Assembly: GCA_023257325.1 (NCBI GenBank)
Contig: JALRCP010000158.1
Coordinates: 1 to 6,063 of the forward strand
Direction: 5' to 3'
DNA: 6,063 nucleotides
Origin: Polynucleobacter sp.
GTDB taxonomy: Bacteria; Pseudomonadota; Gammaproteobacteria; Burkholderiales; Burkholderiaceae
The position numbers and the translations under genes were made by a program. Shown piece by piece: positions 1-6,063 of this stretch. Position 1 is the first letter of the stretch. Each line of letters opens with the position of its first letter. The notes under the pieces are model-generated. The model had not been told where the DNA came from and did no database searches. It saw only the letters and a list, made by a program, of their open reading frames with translations.

Positions 1-1135
1 GCACACCAGGAATCGTATCTGCCAACACACTGGTAACTTCTGACCAAATACGATCAATTTTTTCAAAGCCATAACGCAACTTATCTCGCACCACATGAAT
101 GGCCCACCCTATAAAAGGTAGAGGAATCAATGTGACCAAAGCTAACCATGGATCAATCGATATTAAGATGCCTGCTGTCATCAAAATCATCAATATATCT
201 GTCGCAAAATCGAGTAGGTGTAAAGACAAAAATAAGCAGATGCGATCCGATTCTGAGCCAATACGCGCCATCAGATCACCGGTGCGCTTACCCCCAAAAT
301 ATTCCAGCGATAACTTCATTAAATGCTGATAGGTCGTTGTTCTTAAATCAGCACCAATACGCTCGCTCACCAAGGCAAGAATGTATGTCTTGGCCCAACC
401 CAAAATCCAGGCCAAGATGGCAGCCAACAACAAGGCACCCAAATAAAAGAGAGTTAAATCGTAGTTAATGGCTTGACCATTTTGATAAGGCAACAAAATA
501 TCGTCCATTAAAGGCATGGTCAGATAAGGCGGCACCAAAGTCGCCGCCGTTGATGCCAAAGTCAAGGCAAAGCCTGCGAACAATTGGCCTTTATAGGGCT
601 TGGCAAAACGCCACAAACGTAACAAGGTCCATGTAGATGGCGGCGTCAAATTTTCTGAACTGCAAGCAGGACAGTCGTCTTGATCTGGTGGCAATGGTAC
701 CCAACAGGTGGGGCACAAAGTTTGACTGGACTCCTGATTTGCATGAGTAGGATGGCCCAAAAATTTGGCTGACTCTATTTGATACTGCTGCAATAAGCGA
801 CTCGCCGCTGGGTTCTGCGCCAATGTAAATTTCCATTGAGCCAATTGCCCTACTGAATCAGTCAATTGCAAAGTAACTACTCCAGCATGGTCATGCAAAT
901 TTAGACTCTGGCCCACTGAGAAATCCCAACGACCCCAAGCACCCGCTTCTTGATAGCTAGTTCCCAAAAGACCTTGGTTACTTAAACAAACAAGCCCTTT
1001 AGAAAAATGCAATTGATCATCTAAATCAATTTCCAAAATAGCGATGATCTCTTCGCCGGGACGCAGCATGGCGGATATAGCTTGGCGCCAATCAGCTCGT
1101 AAGTAATGGATGGGACTAGATGAAATAGAGGTCAA
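1..1135 (-). CDS. Cyanophycin-locus ABC transporter, membrane-domain part (partial, runs off left edge)
   Basis: This is the first 378 codons of an ABC exporter, read without a stop from position 1135 down to the window edge. Residues about 12-130 form a soluble beta-rich region (LRADW near 12-16, several W and G residues) that could be PH-like, though this is a guess. Residues 141-158 are a zinc ribbon, CPTC then CPAC (Cys141, 144, 155, 158). From about 184 there is a type I exporter membrane domain: hydrophobic segments near 185-206, 227-247, 307-326 and 330-346, plus the typical SERIGADLR (257-265) and EYFGGKRTGDLMARI (278-292) motifs. The ATPase domain would lie beyond the edge. Such a transporter is known next to betaproteobacterial cyanophycin genes; its substrate is unknown. 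The start is uncertain. No ATG or GTG lies between the in-frame stop at 1184-1186 and ATG 1069, and starting at ATG 1069 would delete the LRADW segment, which I recall as conserved. TTG 1135 is therefore preferred, although it has no clear ribosome binding site. Confidence 0.88.
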   Translation of the reverse strand, partial: MTSISSSPIHYLRADWRQAISAMLRPGEEIIAILEIDLDDQLHFSKGLVCLSNQGLLGTSYQEAGAWGRWDFSVGQSLNLHDHAGVVTLQLTDSVGQLAQWKFTLAQNPAASRLLQQYQIESAKFLGHPTHANQESSQTLCPTCWVPLPPDQDDCPACSSENLTPPSTWTLLRLWRFAKPYKGQLFAGFALTLASTAATLVPPYLTMPLMDDILLPYQNGQAINYDLTLFYLGALLLAAILAWILGWAKTYILALVSERIGADLRTTTYQHLMKLSLEYFGGKRTGDLMARIGSESDRICLFLSLHLLDFATDILMILMTAGILISIDPWLALVTLIPLPFIGWAIHVVRDKLRYGFEKIDRIWSEVTSVLADTIPGV

Positions 1136-1171
1136 AGGAAATAGTGGCTTTAATGTCTGAATTTGTTGGCA

Positions 1172-1180
1172 ATTATCGCA
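1172..1180 (-). promoter_or_regulatory. Possible extended -10 promoter for the ABC transporter gene
   Basis: On the minus strand the bases read TGCGATAAT, which is a TGn extension followed by GATAAT, five of six matches to TATAAT. Transcription would begin near 1165, about 30 bases before the proposed TTG start at 1135. No good -35 box is present at the usual spacing, as expected for an extended -10 promoter but also for a chance match in AT-rich DNA. Confidence 0.3.
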
Positions 1181-1248
1181 AATTTACCCGGCAAAATATT
1201 TACTCTGCGGTGTCAACCAAAAAGGCCCCAAACCGTTAAACGACAACG

Positions 1249-1254
1249 TACAAT
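1249..1254 (+). promoter_or_regulatory. Possible -10 box for the cphA'-cphA operon
   Basis: TACAAT matches five of six bases of the sigma70 -10 consensus and would start transcription near 1261, giving a leader of about 20 bases before ATG 1282. No recognisable -35 element lies 16-18 bases upstream (that stretch is C/A-rich), and there is no TGn extension. It is the best candidate I see in the 146-base divergent region. If the TTG at 1264 were the real start, the mRNA would be almost leaderless from this promoter. Confidence 0.22.
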
Positions 1255-1255
1255 T

Positions 1256-1259
1256 AGGT
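1256..1259 (+). promoter_or_regulatory. Weak Shine-Dalgarno-like AGGT before alternative TTG start of cphA'
   Basis: AGGT lies 4 bases before TTG 1264, which is in frame with cphA' and would add six residues (MALSPH) ahead of MSKK. It is the only SD-like sequence near the cphA' start. The preferred ATG at 1282 has none, being preceded by a pyrimidine-rich run. The element therefore bears on the start choice but does not settle it. Confidence 0.2.
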
Positions 1260-1281
1260 ATTTTTGGCACTTTCGCCCCAC

Positions 1282-3432
1282 ATGAGCAAAAAAACTATAG
1301 AAATCATAGATATAAAGGTCCTAAAAGGACCCAGCATGTGGACCTATCGCCCAGTTCTAGAAGCTTGGGTTGACATACACGATCTAGAAGACTGTCCTTC
1401 CAATACCTTGCCGGGTTTTACCGATCGCTTGGTGGCTTGGTTGCCAAGCTTGATTGAACATCGTTGCTCCTACGGAGAGCGTGGTGGCTTTATCAAACGT
1501 TTAGAGGAAGGTACGTGGCCCGCTCATATTCTTGAGCACGTGACTTTAGAACTACAAAATCTTGCAGGCATGCCTGGTGGCTTTGGTAAAGCCAGAGAAA
1601 CCAATCGACGCGGCGTTTACAAAGTCGTTGTAAGAGCTTGGCACGAAAAAATTACGGAAACAGCGCTCTACCATGCCAGAGATTTAGTCATGGCAGCGAT
1701 TGAAAACAAACCCTTTGATGTGCTAGGAGCTATCAAAGAAATTGAAGACATGGTTGATAGCTTATATCTGGGTCCAAGCACAGGATGCATTGTGGATGCC
1801 GCCCGAGAAAAGAAAATCCCTGCCACTCGACTATCAGAAGGTAACTTAGTGCAATTGGGTTACGGCATTAAGCAACGTCGCATTTGGACAGCAGAAACTG
1901 ATTTAACCAGTGCGATTGCCGAGGGTATTTCTAGAGATAAAGATTTAACAAAGTCTTTATTAGCTTCTTGCGGCGTTCCTGTTCCAGAAGGACGCATGGT
2001 TGAAAGTCCCCAAGATGCATGGGAGGCAGCACAAGACATCGGTGGTCCAGTGGTGGTGAAGCCCTATGACGGCAATCATGCACGAGGCGTTTTTACAAAC
2101 CTCACCAAACAAGCTCAAATAGAAAAAGCTTATGAAGACGCCATCAAAGAAGGTAGCGGCGTCATTGTGGAGCGCTACATCCCAGGTAACGAGCATCGTT
2201 TACTGGTGGTCGGTAAAAAAGTGGTTGCCGCCGCCAAAGGAGAATCTGCTTGGGCCAAGGGTGATGGCAAACGAACCATCCGTGAACTCATTGAACAAGA
2301 GATCAATACCGACCCAAGACGTGGGGACGCTGAAATATTGCCACTCAGCCCTGTTTTGTTCGATACCAAACTTGAACTTGAACTCGGACGCCAGAACATG
2401 ACCTTAGATTCTGTTCCTGCACCAGGCCAAGAAATATTGGTTCAAGGTTCAGGCAATATGGCCTTTGAAGTGACTCACTTGGTCCACCCTGCTGTTGCTG
2501 AACAAGCCGCCTTAGCTGCCCGAGTGATTGGCTTGGATATTGCTGGCATTGACATTGTGGCTGAGGATATTTCTAAGCCCCTGGAAGAACAAGGTGGCGC
2601 CATTGTTGAGGTCAATGCAGGTCCTGGCTTAATCATGCACTTAAAACCTGCCGTCGGTGAGCCGCAACCTGTGGGCGCTGCCATCGTGGACCATTTATTT
2701 CCGAACAATGCAGATGGAAGAATTCCAGTAGTTGGCGTAACTGGATCTCGTGGCAAAACCATGGTCGCCCAAATCACAGCACACCTCATGCAATTAACCG
2801 GTCTCAAAGTAGGTCTTACTTGCAGCAAGGGGGCTTTCTTTAATCAACGCATGCAAACCTCTGGCAATTGTGCGAACTGGACAAGTGCCAATCGTATCTT
2901 GCTCAATCGCCAAGTTGAAGCAGCTGTTTTTGAAAACGACAGTCGCACCATTCTGAATGAAGGTCTGGCTTATGATCGCTGCGCTGTTGGCATTGTGACT
3001 AACTTAGATCCGCAAGACACAGTTCCAGAATGCTCAATCACTGAACCTGAACATATCTATAACGTCATGAGAACTCAGGTTGACGTTGTTTTACCCACAG
3101 GTCATGCAGTGCTCAATGCAGACGATGAATCTGTCGCCAAAATGGCTGAGCTATCTGACGGTGAAGTCATTTTCTTTAGCAAATATGGCATGAACGACAT
3201 CATTCACCAGCACCTAGCCAAAGGTGGTCGTGCATTATTCACAGAAAACAATATGATTTACTTGGTCACTGGCCAGGAACGTCATACCTTAATTAGTACT
3301 GCCAACATTCCTCTTTTACACGTCAGTAGCAAGGCCAATACCCTAGAGAGCGTACTGGCTTCTGTTGCTGCAGCATGGGCATTGAATATCCCCAAAGACA
3401 TCATTGCTGCTGGACTTCAAACTTATCACTAG
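1282..3432 (+). CDS. cphA': CphA', shortened cyanophycin synthetase paralogue
   Basis: A 716-residue paralogue of cyanophycin synthetase. The N domain covers about 1-160 and holds HILEHVTLELQ at 82-92 and GGFGKARET at 99-107. The ATP-grasp (G) domain covers about 161-475, with LGPSTG 163-168, KQRR 197-200, KPYDGNHARGV 260-270, EHRLLVVG 304-311, KPLEEQGG 432-439 and EVNAGPG 443-449. A Mur-ligase-like M domain begins near 481 with a P-loop at GSRGKT (488-493). The M domain is degenerate: the canonical ETARGG reads ENDSRT (551-556), the conserved His position is Thr580 and the conserved Lys position is Arg597. The protein stops at 716, where CphA continues with its whole C-terminal lobe. Arginine ligation by the M domain is therefore unlikely (inference). 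ATP-grasp chemistry on cyanophycin or on beta-Asp-Arg dipeptide, as in cyanobacterial CphA2, is possible. A cphA' preceding cphA is known in Ralstonia/Cupriavidus-type bacteria. ATG 1282 (MSKK) is chosen; TTG 1264 is an alternative. Confidence 0.9.
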   Translation: MSKKTIEIIDIKVLKGPSMWTYRPVLEAWVDIHDLEDCPSNTLPGFTDRLVAWLPSLIEHRCSYGERGGFIKRLEEGTWPAHILEHVTLELQNLAGMPGGFGKARETNRRGVYKVVVRAWHEKITETALYHARDLVMAAIENKPFDVLGAIKEIEDMVDSLYLGPSTGCIVDAAREKKIPATRLSEGNLVQLGYGIKQRRIWTAETDLTSAIAEGISRDKDLTKSLLASCGVPVPEGRMVESPQDAWEAAQDIGGPVVVKPYDGNHARGVFTNLTKQAQIEKAYEDAIKEGSGVIVERYIPGNEHRLLVVGKKVVAAAKGESAWAKGDGKRTIRELIEQEINTDPRRGDAEILPLSPVLFDTKLELELGRQNMTLDSVPAPGQEILVQGSGNMAFEVTHLVHPAVAEQAALAARVIGLDIAGIDIVAEDISKPLEEQGGAIVEVNAGPGLIMHLKPAVGEPQPVGAAIVDHLFPNNADGRIPVVGVTGSRGKTMVAQITAHLMQLTGLKVGLTCSKGAFFNQRMQTSGNCANWTSANRILLNRQVEAAVFENDSRTILNEGLAYDRCAVGIVTNLDPQDTVPECSITEPEHIYNVMRTQVDVVLPTGHAVLNADDESVAKMAELSDGEVIFFSKYGMNDIIHQHLAKGGRALFTENNMIYLVTGQERHTLISTANIPLLHVSSKANTLESVLASVAAAWALNIPKDIIAAGLQTYH

Positions 3433-3440
3433 CCAACATC

Positions 3441-6008
3441 ATGGAATTAATTCGCATCCGAGCACTTCGAGGCCCTAACATTTGGGGCAAACACACGTCC
3501 CTCGAGGCTTTGGTGCAATGTGAACCCAGTGAAAGAGTGATCACCAACATCTCTGGATTTGAAACGCGCTTACGTGAACGTTTTCCGCAGCTAGGTCCAC
3601 TCAGACCTCACACTCAAAATGAATCCGTATCCCTAGCGCATGCTCTTGAGGTTTGCTCAAGAGATCTTCAAGCACAGGCTGGATGCCCGATTACTTTCAG
3701 CAGAACCATGACTACACCAGACGAAGGTGTTTATATTGTGGTGGTTGAATATACCGAAGAAAAAGTGGGTCGCTTGGCACTTGATTTGGCCATGCAATTA
3801 TGTAAATCCGCCTTGATTGATAACGGCTCCCATTTAGATGAATACCTCAAACAATTAAGAGAGCTCGATGAAGACATTCGCTTAGGACCCAGCACAGGCT
3901 CTATCGTTGAAGCAGCCATTGCCCGAGGAATTCCTTATCGCCGCCTAACTGAAGGCAGTATGGTGCAATTAGGTTGGGGCAGTAAACAACGTCGAATACA
4001 GGCCGCAGAAACCAGCTCTACAAGTGCCATTGCTGAGTCAATTGCTCAAGATAAGCAGCTCACTAAAAACTTATTGCATGCAGCCGGCGTTCCGGTGCCG
4101 ATGGGGAAAATAGTGACCTCTTCTGAGGAAGCTTGGGAAGCTTATTTAGAAATCAAAGCGCCCGTTGCGATTAAGCCTCGTGATGGCAATCAAGGTAAAG
4201 GCGTGGCAGTCAACATTGATACACGCGAACAAATTGATATTGCTTTTAACGCTGCCTCAGCGATTTCTTCAGAGGTGATTGTGGAACGTTACATGCCTGG
4301 ACACGATCATCGTTTACTCATCATTGGCGGACAGTTAGTAGCAGCAGCCAGACGTGAACCACCCTATGTGATTGGCAACAATCAACACACCGTTCGTGAG
4401 TTGGTAGAAGAAGTGAATAAGGATCCATTGCGGGGTGATGGTCATGCGACTTCACTGAGCAAAATACGTATTGATGAAATTGCCATTGCGACTCTCAAGA
4501 ATCAAGGTTTAACGCCTGACTCAATTCCACCTAAAGGTTTGCGCGTTACTTTACGCAATAACGCTAACTTGAGCACCGGCGGCACTGCTACAGACGTGAC
4601 CGATGATGTGCATCCTGATTTAGCCGCCTCAGCAATAGCAGCAGCTCAAATGGTTGGCCTAGATATTTGTGGGGTGGATGTGGTGTGTGACAACGTCTAC
4701 CGCCCCTTAGAAGAACAAGGCGGAGGCATTGTAGAAGTTAATGCCGCTCCAGGCCTACGCATGCACCTGCATCCTTCTTACGGCAAAGGCCGTCCAGTGG
4801 GTGAAGCCATCATCTCAACCATGTTTGGTAAAGAGGACGATGGGCGCATTCCGGTGGTTGCTGTAACAGGCACCAACGGAAAAACTACTACTGTGAAGTT
4901 AATGAGCCATATCTTCAAACAACAAGGTTTACGGGTGGGCCATACTGGCACAGATGGTGTGTATATCAATGGCCGAAGAATTGATACAGGTGACTGCAGT
5001 GGCCCCAAGAGTGCGCGCAATGTTCTCATGCATCCTGACGTGGATGCTGCAGTACTGGAAACTGCTCGCGGCGGTATCTTAAGAGAAGGTCTTGGCTTTG
5101 ATCGTTGCCAAGTGGCGATTGTTACCAATTTGGGTGAAGGCGATCACCTTGGCATGAATTACATCAATACCACTTCAGAGTTGGCAGCAGTCAAGAGAGT
5201 AATCGTACAAAACGTTTCCAGTGATGGCACGGCTGTTTTAAACGCTGCTGACCCCATGGTCGCAAAAATGGCCAAAGTATGCCCAGGCAAGGTGACTTTC
5301 TTTGCCAAAGACATTCATCACCCCATCATGGCAAAACACCGTGCACAAGGTCAACGTGTGGTCTTTGTTGAAAATAACAAGGTTGTAGCCAGTGAGGGCA
5401 AGAAAGAATTTCACATTGACTTGAATCAGATTCCCATGACAGCCAACGGCACAATTGGTTTTCAGGTTGAAAATGTCTTAGCCACAGTAGGAGCAGCATG
5501 GGCGCTGGGGATTCAATGGGATACGATTGCGCAAGCTCTAGGTTCTTTTGAAAGTGACTCTCAAACCGTTCCAGGTCGCTTTAATTTATTCAAACACAAA
5601 GGAGCCACCATCATCGCTGATTATGGCCACAATCCTGATGCGATTCGAGCCCTTTCTGAAACCATCATTGAAATGCCAGCCAATCAAAGATTGGTAGTCA
5701 TCAGCGGTGCTGGTGATCGCCGTGATGAAGATTTACGCCGTCAAACAGAAATCTTAGGGCAGTATTTTGACCATGTGATTCTTTACGAAGATCAATGTCA
5801 ACGTGGACGTGCTGATGGCGAAGTTATCAACATCATGCGTGAAGGGTTAATGGCCTCTAAACAAGTGAAAAAAATTGAAGAAGTCCACGGTGAATTTTTA
5901 GCGATTGATAAAGCTTTATCTCAAGTGAAAGCCAACGATATTTGTTTGATTTTGGTTGACCAAGTAGAAGAATCCTTGGCGCACCTCGCTAAATCTTGTC
6001 AATCCTAA
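3441..6008 (+). CDS. cphA: Cyanophycin synthetase CphA
   Basis: The 855-residue protein makes cyanophycin in the cytoplasm by ATP-dependent alternating addition of L-Asp to the backbone and L-Arg to its side chain. The N domain is about 1-145. The ATP-grasp domain is about 146-470, with LGPSTGS 148-154, KQRR 182-185, KPRDGNQGKGV 245-255, HDHRLL 288-293, RPLEEQGGG 421-429 and EVNAAPG 432-438. The Mur-like M domain is about 471-855, with P-loop GTNGKTT 477-483, ETARGG 540-545, His569, Lys585, DYGHNPDAI 727-735 and GDRRD 758-762 in the C-terminal lobe. Length and motifs fit a complete, active synthetase. The N domain has HALEVC at 67-72, not the HxxEH seen in CphA'. ATG 3441 (MELIRIRALRGP) matches the usual start of betaproteobacterial CphA; the reading frame is open 22 codons further up, inside cphA'. 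The gap to cphA' is 8 bases with no visible ribosome binding site, suggesting translational coupling. Confidence 0.96.
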   Translation: MELIRIRALRGPNIWGKHTSLEALVQCEPSERVITNISGFETRLRERFPQLGPLRPHTQNESVSLAHALEVCSRDLQAQAGCPITFSRTMTTPDEGVYIVVVEYTEEKVGRLALDLAMQLCKSALIDNGSHLDEYLKQLRELDEDIRLGPSTGSIVEAAIARGIPYRRLTEGSMVQLGWGSKQRRIQAAETSSTSAIAESIAQDKQLTKNLLHAAGVPVPMGKIVTSSEEAWEAYLEIKAPVAIKPRDGNQGKGVAVNIDTREQIDIAFNAASAISSEVIVERYMPGHDHRLLIIGGQLVAAARREPPYVIGNNQHTVRELVEEVNKDPLRGDGHATSLSKIRIDEIAIATLKNQGLTPDSIPPKGLRVTLRNNANLSTGGTATDVTDDVHPDLAASAIAAAQMVGLDICGVDVVCDNVYRPLEEQGGGIVEVNAAPGLRMHLHPSYGKGRPVGEAIISTMFGKEDDGRIPVVAVTGTNGKTTTVKLMSHIFKQQGLRVGHTGTDGVYINGRRIDTGDCSGPKSARNVLMHPDVDAAVLETARGGILREGLGFDRCQVAIVTNLGEGDHLGMNYINTTSELAAVKRVIVQNVSSDGTAVLNAADPMVAKMAKVCPGKVTFFAKDIHHPIMAKHRAQGQRVVFVENNKVVASEGKKEFHIDLNQIPMTANGTIGFQVENVLATVGAAWALGIQWDTIAQALGSFESDSQTVPGRFNLFKHKGATIIADYGHNPDAIRALSETIIEMPANQRLVVISGAGDRRDEDLRRQTEILGQYFDHVILYEDQCQRGRADGEVINIMREGLMASKQVKKIEEVHGEFLAIDKALSQVKANDICLILVDQVEESLAHLAKSCQS

Positions 6009-6017
6009 ATACTCAAT

Positions 6018-6060
6018 CGCTTAACTCAATGATTGGCTTTTCTTGAGGTAAGTGGCTTTT
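6018..6060 (+). terminator. Probable Rho-independent terminator of the cphA'-cphA operon
   Basis: The arm at 6018-6029 (CGCTTAACTCAA) pairs with 6043-6054 (TTGAGGTAAGTG) over 12 positions with one A/G mismatch and one G-U pair, around a 13-base loop. It is followed by GCTTTTA. It begins 9 bases after the cphA stop codon. The stem is AT-rich and the T tract short, so it may be a weak terminator. A smaller CAATGATTG palindrome overlaps the loop and could compete. Confidence 0.5.
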
Positions 6061-6063
6061 ATC

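Noticed and set aside
99..468. Two overlapping plus-strand open frames (99-329 and 148-468)
   Set aside because: They lie antisense to the ABC transporter membrane domain, whose minus-strand frame carries clear exporter motifs; their translations show no family features.
591..836. Minus-strand open frame of 81 codons
   Set aside because: It is on the same strand as the transporter but in a different frame. The transporter frame here encodes the zinc ribbon and first membrane segment, so this is a shadow.
1166..1181. Possible sigma54 promoter at TTGGCAATTATCGCAA
   Set aside because: The GG and GC dinucleotides are 8 bases apart, not the required 10.
1960..2828. Several open frames of 74-117 codons on both strands inside cphA'
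   Set aside because: All overlap the ATP-grasp region of cphA' and have compositions typical of antisense or shifted frames.
3375..3440. Earlier ATG at 3375 as start of cphA, overlapping cphA'
   Set aside because: The 22 extra residues do not resemble a CphA N terminus, whereas MELIRIRALRGP at 3441 does.
3731..5128. Minus-strand open frames (3731-3919 and 4778-5128) inside cphA
   Set aside because: They are antisense shadows of conserved CphA motifs, including the P-loop region.
1282..6008. cphA' and cphA as one gene split by a nonsense mutation or frameshift
   Set aside because: Each has its own complete N and ATP-grasp domains, so they are tandem paralogues, not fragments of one gene.

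Overview
The window is a cyanophycin (multi-L-arginyl-poly-L-aspartate) locus. It most resembles the arrangement in betaproteobacteria of the order Burkholderiales: a shortened cyanophycin synthetase (CphA') followed directly by a full-length one (CphA), with an ABC exporter gene transcribed away from them. The moderate GC content (roughly mid-40s percent by eye) suggests a low-GC member such as a Polynucleobacter-like organism. That placement is inferred from remembered family features, not from a search.

Layout: positions 1 to about 1135 on the minus strand hold the 5' part of an ABC transporter gene that runs off the left edge. It is uninterrupted for 378 codons and encodes an N-terminal soluble domain, a four-cysteine zinc ribbon and most of the membrane domain; the ATPase domain lies outside. 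Positions 1136-1281 are a divergent intergenic region with weak promoter candidates in both directions. Positions 1282-3432 (+) encode CphA' (716 aa). Positions 3441-6008 (+) encode CphA (855 aa), starting 8 bases after the cphA' stop, so the two are almost certainly one operon. A likely hairpin terminator follows at about 6018-6060.

How the genes fit together: CphA carries every motif expected of a working synthetase, namely an ATP-grasp domain that adds Asp to the backbone and a complete Mur-ligase-like domain that attaches Arg. CphA' keeps a mostly intact ATP-grasp domain, but its Mur-like domain is altered at key positions and lacks the whole C-terminal lobe, so it probably cannot add Arg by the usual route. 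In contrast, CphA' has a histidine/glutamate motif in its N domain that is degenerate in CphA. The pair may therefore divide labour, with CphA polymerising and CphA' supplying primers or processing polymer or dipeptide. The ABC transporter belongs to a type repeatedly seen beside betaproteobacterial cyanophycin genes; its substrate is unknown.
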